Part shown: positions 1 through 6,457 of the stretch, piece after piece
Position numbering within the stretch: position 1 is the first letter of the stretch
Layout: every line of letters starts with the position of its first letter
Source: Verrucomicrobiota bacterium
GTDB lineage: Bacteria > Verrucomicrobiota > Verrucomicrobiia > Chthoniobacterales > UBA10450
Assembly: GCA_003218615.1 (NCBI GenBank)
Contig: QHOD01000121.1
Location: forward strand, 1-8,780
DNA: 8,780 nucleotides
Direction of reading: 5' to 3'
Program-made: the position numbers and the translations under genes
The notes under the pieces: generated by a model
The model's input: the letters and a program-made list of their open reading frames with translations, nothing else
Databases searched by the model: none
Told to the model about the DNA's origin: nothing

Positions 1-668
1 CACGCGATCGCGTGACGTCGGCAGACGCCAGAGAGCATTTCCCAGAGCGCGTCCAGAACGCGATCCACTGAGGCTCTCACAGAATCGAAATTGCAGTTGT
101 TGACGTAAGTGTTGAGCATTTTTCGCTCGGCGGCGGAATGTTCGCGATCGGCCTGGAGGTGGACGCTGAAATAGCCGTAGTGCTCGGCGCTGCTGAAACC
201 GTAATGTCTTTTTAATCCGTCGATCTTCGATTCACAGATCGCCGGAATTTGACTCTCGTAGGCGTACAGCGTTGCGAGGCCTTCCGCCGTCGATCCGTCG
301 CCACAAGCTGATCGGAATGTGTCGATTAAGTTTTCGGTCTCCGGCTGTTTCGCAGTCTTTACAAGATCGGCCTCTTCCACGCCGAGCCCTTCGGCAAATT
401 TCTTCCAAAGTTCGGGATGATTCGGCGATCCGGCTTCCTCATCGATCAGATTGGATAGAATTTGTTTCCGCGTTGTTTGGTCTTCGCATTTCGCGTGCAC
501 CGCGGAGAGATACGTCGGAAATGCCGCGACATGGTGATAGTATTGTCGCGCGTAATCGGTCAGAGCCTCCCTGCTCAGTTCCCCGCGCGTCCACGCGAGA
601 TAAAAAGGATGTTTCAAGAGATGCTTCTCCGCGATGTCATTGTCGATCTTTTCGATGTATTTGTTCAT
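1..668 (-). CDS. CADD/PqqC-fold di-metal protein, probable p-aminobenzoate synthase (3' end cut by window edge)
   Basis: The protein has the heme-oxygenase-like fold of the TenA/PqqC/CADD families. In Chlamydia, CADD makes p-aminobenzoate for folate from one of its own tyrosines, using O2 and a di-metal centre. I read 222 codons from the ATG at 668, about the full family length. The next codon starts TG and may be the stop, just off the left edge. Counting from that ATG, every position known to matter in chlamydial CADD is present at a constant offset of four. The metal ligands are E77, H84, E138, H170, D174 and H177 (H-x3-D-x2-H in HLQADREH). Y23 matches the sacrificial Tyr27, Y137 matches Tyr141 and K148 matches Lys152. 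GGAG lies 8 bases before the ATG. The gene is downstream of treS-mak on the same strand, separated by 97 bp with a decamer repeat. The family call is firm; the pABA role is inferred from residue conservation. Confidence 0.85.
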   Translation of the reverse strand, partial: MNKYIEKIDNDIAEKHLLKHPFYLAWTRGELSREALTDYARQYYHHVAAFPTYLSAVHAKCEDQTTRKQILSNLIDEEAGSPNHPELWKKFAEGLGVEEADLVKTAKQPETENLIDTFRSACGDGSTAEGLATLYAYESQIPAICESKIDGLKRHYGFSSAEHYGYFSVHLQADREHSAAERKMLNTYVNNCNFDSVRASVDRVLDALWEMLSGVCRRHAIA

Positions 669-691
669 GATGTTTCTCCGGTGTTTTTATC

Positions 692-760
692 AGCCATAGA
701 TTGCCACAGATTTTCACAGATGTGGAAACAGAATTCTTCATCTCTTTAGTATCTGTGGCT
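692..760. repeat. Tandem decamer repeat with an inverted mate
   Basis: Three decamers follow each other exactly: AGCCATAGAT (692-701), TGCCACAGAT (702-711) and TTTCACAGAT (712-721). An inverted copy, ATCTGTGGCT, lies at 751-760 and matches the first unit at 9 of 10 positions when complemented. The element fills most of the gap between the treS-mak stop and the CADD start. It resembles the CCACAGAT-type dispersed intergenic repeats I recall from Verrucomicrobiota and other bacteria. Its copy number in this genome cannot be seen here. No T-run follows the dyad, so it is not an obvious intrinsic terminator. Confidence 0.6.
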
Positions 761-765
761 AAATC

Positions 766-2694
766 TCACGCCGATTTCAAAATATGTTTGATGCCGCGGA
801 TAGGGATGACGACCCAGTCGGGGCGATGGTTCAGTTCATAACCGATTTCGTAAACGGCTTTGTCGAGCAAGTAGGCTTCGAGTATGATTTGGAAGTCTTC
901 GCTGTTTTGCGGGACGAAGATGGCGCTGGTGGCTGTGCTTAAATAACTTTGCAGAAAGACGCTGCCCATCTGGCGATACCAAAGATCGGCCCACTGCTCC
1001 AGGAACGGCACATCTTCGCTGCGCATGGCCGGCTGCCAAAGGGCGCTGTAGGCGGCGTATTGAAACGAACGCATCATGCCGGCGACGTCGCGCAGGGCCG
1101 AGCGTTTTAGTTTGCGCTCGCCAAGCGCACGGGCCGGTTCGCCTTCAAAATCCAGAATGACAAAATCTTTTCCGGTGTAAAGCAGTTGACCGAGATGATA
1201 GTCGCCGTGAATCCGGATTTTCGCGGCATTGGTGCGACGGTCGAGAAGCCGTTTTTCGCGCGCAAGTATCTCTTCTTCCGCAGCGAGCACTTCCCTGGCT
1301 TCATCGCGGAATGCCGCAGGCAAGTCAGTGATTTTCTTTTCCAGAAGCGTAAATGCGCGCCGCAATGATGCGCGCATGGTTTGGTAAACGGAGCGTTGGG
1401 CCATGGCATTGAATGGCTCCGGCCGGAACGCGGGATTATCCGGGCATGAAGCGAGCGCCAGATGCAGTTCGCCGGTACGTTGCCCGAGCAGCTTTGCCTT
1501 GTCGGGATAAACCCCGCCGATCAGTTCATCGAGAAGTGCACCGGGTGGTGTGGTTTCATTCAGGAGATCGGCTTTTTGTCCCAGCACCCGTTCGTAATAA
1601 CGGCCTACGGCATCCAGCGTAAGCGTCCAGCCGTCGCCTTCGTTTGCGACAGCACTTTGTAAGAGGCAAACAACGGTTGGTTCGCTTTTCGCCCGGCGAT
1701 ATTCGATTGCGCCGATGAACGGCGGCACGTTTGCAAAATTGGACTGCTCAGTGAGAAACCGGTTTATTTCGACATCGGGATTCACGCCGTCCTCGAGTTT
1801 GCGATAGAGTTTAAGGAAGAACTTGTTATCAAAGAGCATCGAAGAGTTGCTCTGCTCTCCCGCCAAAACCTGTGATTTACCGGATATGGTGGCAGGATCG
1901 GTTTCGAGCGTTTTCCCGCCGATGGCGACAAGATTGCCGGCACCGCCTTTCATGACTTCATGTCGTGCGATTGCCTCGAATAATTTAGCGCGAAACTTCG
2001 CATCCCAGATCGCATCAAACAGGATGGTTTCCTCGTTACCAGCGAAACGCGCGATGACCGCGTGGGGTGCGCTCTGAAATACAGCGCGTGCTGCGTCACC
2101 GGACGCGATCTTTACCGGGAGGGCATAAGTTTCCGTCGGACCATCCAGATAGTTCACCTCGACGAACCAGAGTTGTGCAGCGTCGGCATCCGATAAGATG
2201 GCAGGCTGCTCGATTACCTTAAGATGGCGAAAGGTTCGCGCTTTGGATCCAAACCAGCGGCAGGATTGGATGTAATTGGGCAGAATCTCGCGTTCGAGCA
2301 GTCCTCGCGGAGCGTCAGCAAGCAAGGTCTGCAGCTCGGCCGAGGCATTAATCGCTGGCACAACTCGCTTTTTCGACGCCCTGCGGCCTTCGACTGGCGC
2401 TTGCAGGGCGAACCAGTAATGGGCATGCGGACCGAGCGTGATGACGTAGCGGGATTTTTTGATTGGGCGAAACAGATTGCGGCTAAAAACTTCCATCGGC
2501 ACACATCCGGCAAAGCGTGAAAGATCCAACTCCGCCGATTGCGCAAACCGCGAAAGATTCACCGCCACTACGATGGTCTCGTTTTCGTAACGCCGGAGAA
2601 ACGCGAGTACTTTTGCGTTATCCGGAAAGAGAAATTCGAGGGAACCGCGTGAGAACGCCTTGAAATTTTTCCGCATCGCAATAACGCGGCGCAT
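766..2694 (-). pseudogene. C-terminal part of treS-mak fusion: TreS C-terminal domain plus maltokinase
   Basis: This frame holds the downstream half of a trehalose synthase-maltokinase fusion; the family frame really begins at about 2818. From the first ATG (2694), residues 1-102 are the TreS C-terminal beta domain (for example VVAVNLSRFAQ). Residues about 115-642 are a maltokinase (Mak/Pep2). It has the cap segment around YIQSCRWFGSKA, the kinase motif HGDYHLGQ at 496-503 (probable catalytic D498) and the metal-binding DFEGEP at 515-520. Maltokinase phosphorylates maltose with ATP to maltose-1-phosphate, the donor for GlgE in alpha-glucan synthesis. The reading frame is clean to its TGA. No good ribosome binding site precedes 2694; GGTGG abuts the ATG too closely. 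If translated alone it would give an active-looking kinase with a TreS remnant. Because the upstream half is in another frame, I class it as part of a broken gene, unless the lesion is an assembly error. Confidence 0.8.
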
Positions 2695-3926
2695 CCACCA
2701 GAGCAGGGATGAGAGATTTTTTTGCTGGTTCTCGACGTTGACCGCTTCGTAGTGGTATTCGGGGTCGATCGTAACCGGTAGGTAGAGTTGCTGCGGATTC
2801 GCCCTTGAAAATCCCGCGTTGCGTTAAGCAACTCGATTTTGCGACGGCTGTTTGCGAGCAGCGGCGCAAGCCGGCGGCGAATGCCAAGATTAATGCGCGC
2901 GTGAGGGTCGCTCGCGTAAACCCGATACATGTAATCGCGCTCCTCATCGGTCACCATTTCCAGCGTTAGCTCGTCATGATTTCGCAGGAACATCGCCCAC
3001 TGACAATTGTCGGGAATCGGTGGAGTTTGCTCGAGAATGTCGATGATCGGAAACCGATCCTCCATTTGCAGGGCCATGAACATGCGCGGCATGAGCGGAA
3101 AGTGGAAGTTCATGTGCGATTCGTCTCCTCTGCCGAAGTAAGCCGTCGCATCCTCCGGCCATTGATTGGCCTCCGCGAGCAGCATTCGATTTGGAAATTT
3201 TGCCTCGATATGAGCACGCAGCCCGCGGAGATACTCATGCGTTTCCGGTAAATTTTCGCAGCTGGTGCCCTCGCGTTCGTAAAGGTAGGGGATGGCATCA
3301 AGACGAAGTCCGTCGACGCCCATGGCCAACCAAAAATCGCAGACCTTCTCGATCGCTTCATGGACGGCCGGATTATCGAAATTCAAGTCCGGCTGATGCG
3401 AATAGAAGCGATGCCAATAGTAAGCTTTTGCGACCGGGTCCCAGGCCCAGTTCGACGTCTCGAAATCTTTGAAGATGATCCGTGCATCGCCGTATTTTTC
3501 TGGTGTGTCGCTCCAGACGTAAAAATCGCGTTCAGCTGAATCGAGCGGCGCCCGACGCGATTTTTGGAACCACGGGTTTTGATCGGACGTGTGGTTGATC
3601 ACAAGTTCTGTGATAACGCGCAGGTTGCGCAGATGCGCCGCATCGAGAAATGCTCGGAAATCGTCAAGCGTCCCAAAGTTTGGATTAACGTCGAAATAAT
3701 CGGCGATGTCGTATCCGTCATCCCGCAGCGGCGACGGATAGAAGGGCAGGAGCCAAATGGCGGTAATGCCGAGCTCTTGGAGATAATCCAGCTTTTCCAT
3801 CAGGCCGCGGAAGTCGCCCATCCCGTCGCCGTCGCTGTCGCAAAATGTTTTGACGTGCAACTCGTAGATGACCGCGTCCTTGTACCAAAGCGGATCGCTA
3901 GCGGGATCGTTCAAATCTTGCACCAT
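2568..3926 (-). pseudogene. treS: N-terminal part of treS-mak fusion: trehalose synthase catalytic barrel, frameshifted
   Basis: Trehalose synthase (GH13, maltose alpha-D-glucosyltransferase) interconverts maltose and trehalose in the cytosol. Residues 1-369 from the ATG at 3926 match the family closely: DPLWYKDAVIYELHVKTF at the start, the VINHTSDQNPWF region, nucleophile D210 in GLRLDA, acid/base E252 in LLAEANQ, and D318 in FLRNHDE. After RRKIELLNA (ending at 2820) the frame changes to about 85 residues of nonsense before a stop at 2568. The TreS sequence resumes in another frame as AGFSRANPQQLYLPV. Missing between them is the conserved segment that normally carries LPGTPV-YYGDEIGMGD and RTPMQW, the last barrel strand. 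I chose 3926 over the upstream ATG at 3962 because the protein then starts as family members do, and AAAGG lies 8 bases ahead. All three catalytic carboxylates survive, but the barrel cannot close, so trehalose synthase activity is probably lost. Confidence 0.85.
2816..2825 (-). other. Deletion/frameshift junction inside treS-mak
   Basis: On the coding strand the junction reads CTT AACGCAACGC GGGA. The left AAC belongs to the ELLNA codons, and the right AACGCGGGA starts the NAGFSR codons in the other frame. From the usual TreS spacing I estimate that 41-42 codons, about 124 bases, are missing. That is not a multiple of three. The two adjacent AACGC copies and a possible shared CGC at the breakpoints suggest a short-homology deletion. 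The exact length is inferred from the family, not measured. Confidence 0.75.
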
Positions 3927-3966
3927 GCGGCTAACCTTTGTCGCACAAACGCCACCGCGCAATCAT

Positions 3967-3994
3967 CCGATTTAGATAAACTCGGCCAAATCGG
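3967..3994. repeat. 7-bp inverted repeat in the divergent treS/sigma intergenic region
   Basis: CCGATTT (3967-3973) and AAATCGG (3988-3994) are perfect inverted copies with a 14-base spacer. They lie upstream of the treS start, where a regulator could bind or the treS leader could fold. On the minus strand a weak promoter-like pair, TTGAAG (4004-3999) and TTATCT (3979-3974), overlaps it with an overlong 19-base spacer. No family of regulator is recognised. Confidence 0.35.
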
Positions 3995-4016
3995 CTTGCT
4001 TCAAAACCGGTGGACG

Positions 4017-4062
4017 AAAGCCTCGCTACGGACTAAGAGACCCGATGACTAGCTGGGGCTTT
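4017..4062 (+). terminator. Strong terminator-like or attenuator hairpin upstream of the sigma gene
   Basis: AAAGCCTC (4017-4024) pairs with GGGGCTTT (4055-4062), including one G-U pair. GCTA (4025-4028) pairs with TAGC (4050-4053), leaving one bulged T. This makes about 12 base pairs closing a 21-base loop that can itself pair CGG with CCG. The pyrimidine-rich tract CTATTTTCTTTC follows, so the orientation suits plus-strand termination. No plus-strand gene lies upstream, so if it works it would act in the leader of the sigma gene or end a short RNA. I do not recognise a known riboswitch here. Confidence 0.45.
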
Positions 4063-4089
4063 CTATTTTCTTTCATTTGATGGCTTTGC

Positions 4090-4103
4090 CCTGATCGATC
4101 AGG
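4090..4103. promoter_or_regulatory. 14-bp perfect palindrome just before the sigma start codon
   Basis: CCTGATCGATCAGG is a perfect palindrome ending 14 bases before the ATG at 4118. A further direct CCTGAT follows at 4104-4109. It lies where a Shine-Dalgarno sequence would be expected and none is present. It could be an operator, or a small RNA hairpin beside the start codon. The role is inference only. Confidence 0.35.
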
Positions 4104-4117
4104 CCTGATTTTCCCGC

Positions 4118-4768
4118 ATGCATCGCAAAGCGAATAAACGAGTACGCACTGCAAGACCAAAAACGCGGCATTTCTCGCCTCCTCCGCGGCTGGAACCGGG
4201 AGCGCCAACTGATCTGGATTTAATGCGGGCGATCCAAGCGGCGGATCCTGAGGCACTTTCTCAGCTTTACGATCGATACAATGGCATTTTGAAAGCGCTT
4301 ATTCTTCGCGTGATTCACAACGAAGCTGAGGCCGACGATCTCCTGCAGGAAATTTTCATGGAGATATGGAACCAGGCGAAAAATTTTTCTGCCCAAAAGG
4401 GAAAACCGCTCGGCTGGATGGTGACGCTGGCCCGCCGGCGCGCGATCGATGGTTTGCGCAAGAAGCAAGCTTACGCTCGGGCGGAAGAGCGTCTGCAGAA
4501 TGAGACCGAACAGCAGCCAGACGCGTGGGTGCATAACGCCACGGAAGAAGAAATTGCCCTGAGCGATACGCGCACTCTTATCCGCAAAGTGATCAAGGGG
4601 CTTCCACCGGCGCAACAGCAGGCAATTGATCTCGCATTTTTTCGTGGCATGAGCCAGCGCGAAATCGCCGCAAAAACGAATACACCATTAGGCACGGTGA
4701 AGACCAGGCTCGAATTAGGATTAAAAAAAATCTATGACGGACTCAAGGAGCTGAGAGATGAACTTTGA
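4118..4768 (+). CDS. ECF-type RNA polymerase sigma factor (SigK-like)
   Basis: The 216-residue protein is a group IV sigma-70 factor, which directs RNA polymerase to a small stress regulon. Region 2 spans about residues 46-115 (LYDRYNGILKALILRV, then EADDLLQEIFMEIW and WMVTLARRRAIDGLR). Region 4 spans about 150-210 and contains the helix-turn-helix MSQREIAAKTNTPLGTVKTR. It resembles the SigK type that pairs with RskA-like anti-sigma factors. The first 34 residues are basic and proline-rich, unlike most ECF factors. A start at M36 (4223) would remove them but would also cut close to region 2, so I kept 4118; neither has a good ribosome binding site. The gene overlaps the anti-sigma-like gene by 11 bp and is divergent from treS-mak. 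Targets are unknown; autoregulation is usual for the class but not shown here. Confidence 0.88.
   Translation: MHRKANKRVRTARPKTRHFSPPPRLEPGAPTDLDLMRAIQAADPEALSQLYDRYNGILKALILRVIHNEAEADDLLQEIFMEIWNQAKNFSAQKGKPLGWMVTLARRRAIDGLRKKQAYARAEERLQNETEQQPDAWVHNATEEEIALSDTRTLIRKVIKGLPPAQQQAIDLAFFRGMSQREIAAKTNTPLGTVKTRLELGLKKIYDGLKELRDEL
4745..4750 (+). promoter_or_regulatory. Strong ribosome binding site for the anti-sigma-like gene
   Basis: AAGGAG lies inside the end of the sigma gene, seven bases before the ATG at 4758. It fixes the start of the downstream gene and supports coupled translation of the pair. It contrasts with the sigma gene, which lacks a recognisable site. Confidence 0.8.
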
Positions 4769-4994
4769 GGAATTCCAAAATCAGTCGCGGCTCTACGTTA
4801 TCGGCTCACTGGAGCCGGAAGAGCTGGAGGAATTCGAAAAAGCGCGAAAAAAATTCGGCAAGAAGGCCGAGGACTTCATCACGGCATGTTATGGATTGCA
4901 TGAAGCATTCGCGCTGAGTCTGCGCCCAGCGAAAGCCTCTACTGCAATCAAAGACCGGCTCATGTCGATGGTGCGGGCACGGAAGCAGGCCTAA
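4758..4994 (+). CDS. Small soluble anti-sigma-like protein, partner of the upstream ECF sigma factor
   Basis: The 78-residue product resembles only the cytosolic sigma-binding part of RskA-type anti-sigma factors. RLYVIGSLEPEELEEFEKAR (11-30) matches the usual 'YALGALDPEE..EFE' helix, and AIKDRLMSMV (63-72) matches the conserved 'ALRDRLLAAV' segment. There is no transmembrane helix and no extracytoplasmic domain. The zinc-site pattern HxxxCxxC is absent; the only cysteine is C44. It would bind and hold the sigma factor in the cytosol. The start is set by AAGGAG seven bases upstream and by the 11-bp overlap with the sigma gene. Its TAA at 4992-4994 overlaps the stop codon of the convergent DUF2017 gene by two bases. 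Function is inferred from short motifs and gene order, so it could also be an unrelated small protein, but gene order argues against that. Confidence 0.65.
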   Translation: MNFEEFQNQSRLYVIGSLEPEELEEFEKARKKFGKKAEDFITACYGLHEAFALSLRPAKASTAIKDRLMSMVRARKQA

Positions 4995-5503
4995 TCTTCA
5001 GGAGCCTTCTGCGAACCATCCGATTCGCGCAGGATAAATTCTTGCAGGAAACCATAGAAGTTTACCTGGAATAAGCTCAAGTCCCGGCGCGATCCGATCG
5101 GTGAACGAAAGTGGTCGCCCAGCTCTCGATCGGTGAAATTATATTTGGCGGCAATGACCAGCCGGGCCTGATTAAGTGTACTCAGCCAGGCGTCGGCGTG
5201 TTTCGACGGAATGCGTAAGGTGCGATTGGCGAAACTTTTTTCGCTGCCGTTCAGCTGCTCGAGGTCACCTGCCACGGTTTCCGTCGCTGTTTGAAAGAGG
5301 CGCCGCAACTCCGGCTCGACATACAGCTTCCATTCTGCGCAAATCTTCGCTTCTTTATCATTTACTGGCGGGCTGAAGAGACGTTGCTCGGCGGCAGGCA
5401 CGCCCTCCGGATTAGCGCTCGGCGGGATCTGGCGAAGAAGTTCGGCAAGAAACGGATCCAGCTCGGATATATCAATCTCGTCCTTGCGTCGACAAATTTC
5501 CAT
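4991..5503 (-). CDS. DUF2017 family protein, translationally coupled to clpS
   Basis: The 170-residue protein matches the DUF2017 pattern known mainly from Actinobacteria, where the gene also sits beside clpS. It begins MEICRRKDEIDISELDPF, has the acidic/helical segment LYVEPELRRLF (60-70) and the conserved ADAWLSTLNQARLVIAAKY (103-121). It ends in an amphipathic helix, FQVNFYGFLQEFILRE (145-160). There is no signal peptide or membrane segment. I chose the ATG at 5503, one base after the clpS TGA, over the upstream ATG at 5560, because the family sequence starts here and the overlapping 19 residues look like a shadow of clpS. The biochemical function of the family is unknown. Position suggests a role with ClpS in N-degron substrate delivery to ClpAP/ClpCP, which is inference. 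Its TAG overlaps the convergent anti-sigma stop. Confidence 0.8.
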   Translation of the reverse strand: MEICRRKDEIDISELDPFLAELLRQIPPSANPEGVPAAEQRLFSPPVNDKEAKICAEWKLYVEPELRRLFQTATETVAGDLEQLNGSEKSFANRTLRIPSKHADAWLSTLNQARLVIAAKYNFTDRELGDHFRSPIGSRRDLSLFQVNFYGFLQEFILRESDGSQKAPED

Positions 5504-5504
5504 A

Positions 5505-5846
5505 TCAACCGGTCTTTTCGAGTGTGGCGAGCAAAAGATACCCGTGCAATTGCTGCACATAAAGTTCGGCGCGCTCCCGCATGCCGCTCCACAAAACCGA
5601 ACGTCCTTTTTGATGCACCTCCAGCATATGTCTCTCCGCTTTCTCGCGTGGATAGCCGAAGACCCGTTGGAAAACCATGGTTACATAGGTCATTAGATTC
5701 ACCGGATCGTTGTGCACCACCACTTGCCATGGAAGATCGACGTCTTCCTCCGGACGGGTTTCGTGTTCGATCGTGGGCCGATCAACAGTCGCGGGTCCTG
5801 TATTTTTCGTAACTGGAAACGGCGTAATCGCTGCGCTTTGCGCCAT
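5505..5846 (-). CDS. clpS: ClpS, adaptor of the Clp protease for N-degron substrates
   Basis: ClpS binds substrates with bulky hydrophobic N-terminal residues and hands them to the ClpA or ClpC unfoldase. The 113-residue protein has the usual disordered N-terminal tail (1-38) and then the core domain from PWQVVVHNDPVNLMTYV. N46 and D47 match the substrate alpha-amine-binding Asn-Asp pair, and H78 in LEVHQKG matches the third pocket residue. The core ends with YLLLATLEKTG. The DPVNLMTYVTMVFQ wording is closer to actinobacterial and plastid types than to E. coli ClpS. The start at 5846 is fixed by the strong GGAGGAGGT five bases upstream; an ATG 11 codons earlier has no such site. It is followed after one base by the DUF2017 gene and lies 106 bp after ybeY on the same strand. 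Confidence 0.92.
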   Translation of the reverse strand: MAQSAAITPFPVTKNTGPATVDRPTIEHETRPEEDVDLPWQVVVHNDPVNLMTYVTMVFQRVFGYPREKAERHMLEVHQKGRSVLWSGMRERAELYVQQLHGYLLLATLEKTG

Positions 5847-5952
5847 TGCCACCTCCTCCCACAGTGGCCTTGCACTCATAACAGCAAAAACGCTAACATA
5901 CGCCGCCTTTAGTTCAAACTGCAGCGGCGGTCTATGATCGCCGATAATGGCT

Positions 5953-6438
5953 TTAATTCCGGCGGCCAGCTACTTGCCGGAGAATTTGTTCCTGCATCGT
6001 CTCCATCTTTCGCGCGTCGGTTTCGGTTCGATCTTCAAAGCCGTGCAGATGAAGCAGCCCATGCACTATGTACAAGCGCAACTCGCGTGCGAGCGAATTC
6101 CCGAAGATGCGCGCATTTCGTCGTGCGGTCTCAACGCTGAGAAAAATTTCGCCATGTTCAAATGTCAGCACGTCCGTCGGTCCGGGTTTGTGAAGAAAGC
6201 GCCGATGCAACGCGGTCATCCGCCGATCGGAGACAAGCAGGACGAAAAACTCGCGCAGTTTGGTTAAATTCGTCGCTTCGTTTTTGCGCTGTTGCAGACA
6301 CATGCGCAACGCTTTCGCGGCGAATTCTTTAAGATCGACAGTGTCAACACGAACAGTTCTTTGAAGATTGCGCACGCTGATTTCCGGAGCCGCCCGAGAT
6401 TTTGAATTGCCAACAGCAGCAATCTTGGTTGCAATCAT
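5953..6438 (-). CDS. ybeY: YbeY, metal-dependent endoribonuclease for rRNA maturation
   Basis: YbeY is a cytosolic single-strand endoribonuclease for 16S rRNA 3' end maturation and ribosome quality control. The 161-residue protein has the normal family length. It starts the conserved fold at PEISVRNLQRTVRV (18-31), carries VSDRRMTALHRRFL (69-82) and TDVLTFEHGEIFLS (88-101), and has the zinc-site segment HGLLHLHGFED (126-136). H126 and H130 match two ligands. The third, usually His in HGxLHLxGYDH, is D136 here, as in the Bacteroidota-type wording GYKDKT. The start is the first ATG, 19 bases after the ndh stop codon; no clear ribosome binding site is present. An operon with ndh is likely from the spacing, and readthrough to clpS is possible. 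Confidence 0.92.
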   Translation of the reverse strand: MIATKIAAVGNSKSRAAPEISVRNLQRTVRVDTVDLKEFAAKALRMCLQQRKNEATNLTKLREFFVLLVSDRRMTALHRRFLHKPGPTDVLTFEHGEIFLSVETARRNARIFGNSLARELRLYIVHGLLHLHGFEDRTETDARKMETMQEQILRQVAGRRN

Positions 6439-6457
6439 TAAATCACTAAGTCTTTTT

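Noticed and set aside
272..749. Two plus-strand open frames over the CADD gene and the repeat after it
   Set aside because: The minus strand here encodes a CADD protein with every key residue; the plus frames are its shadow.
2618..2947. Minus-strand 109-codon frame bridging the treS lesion as a possible programmed frameshift product
   Set aside because: It is the third frame and matches TreS nowhere; a slippage event could not restore the missing 41-42 residues.
3564..4052. Plus-strand open frame of 162 codons opposite the start of treS
   Set aside because: It is antisense to a well-conserved GH13 sequence and has no family resemblance or ribosome binding site.
3967..4062. Possible c-di-GMP-I riboswitch, because of ACGAAAGCC and GNRA-like GAAA
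   Set aside because: The expected paired stems around these words do not form; only the long hairpin at 4017-4062 is convincing.
5291..5812. Plus-strand frame of 173 codons opposite clpS and DUF2017
   Set aside because: It is antisense to two recognised genes and its composition is that of a complement frame, rich in Arg, Ser and Pro.
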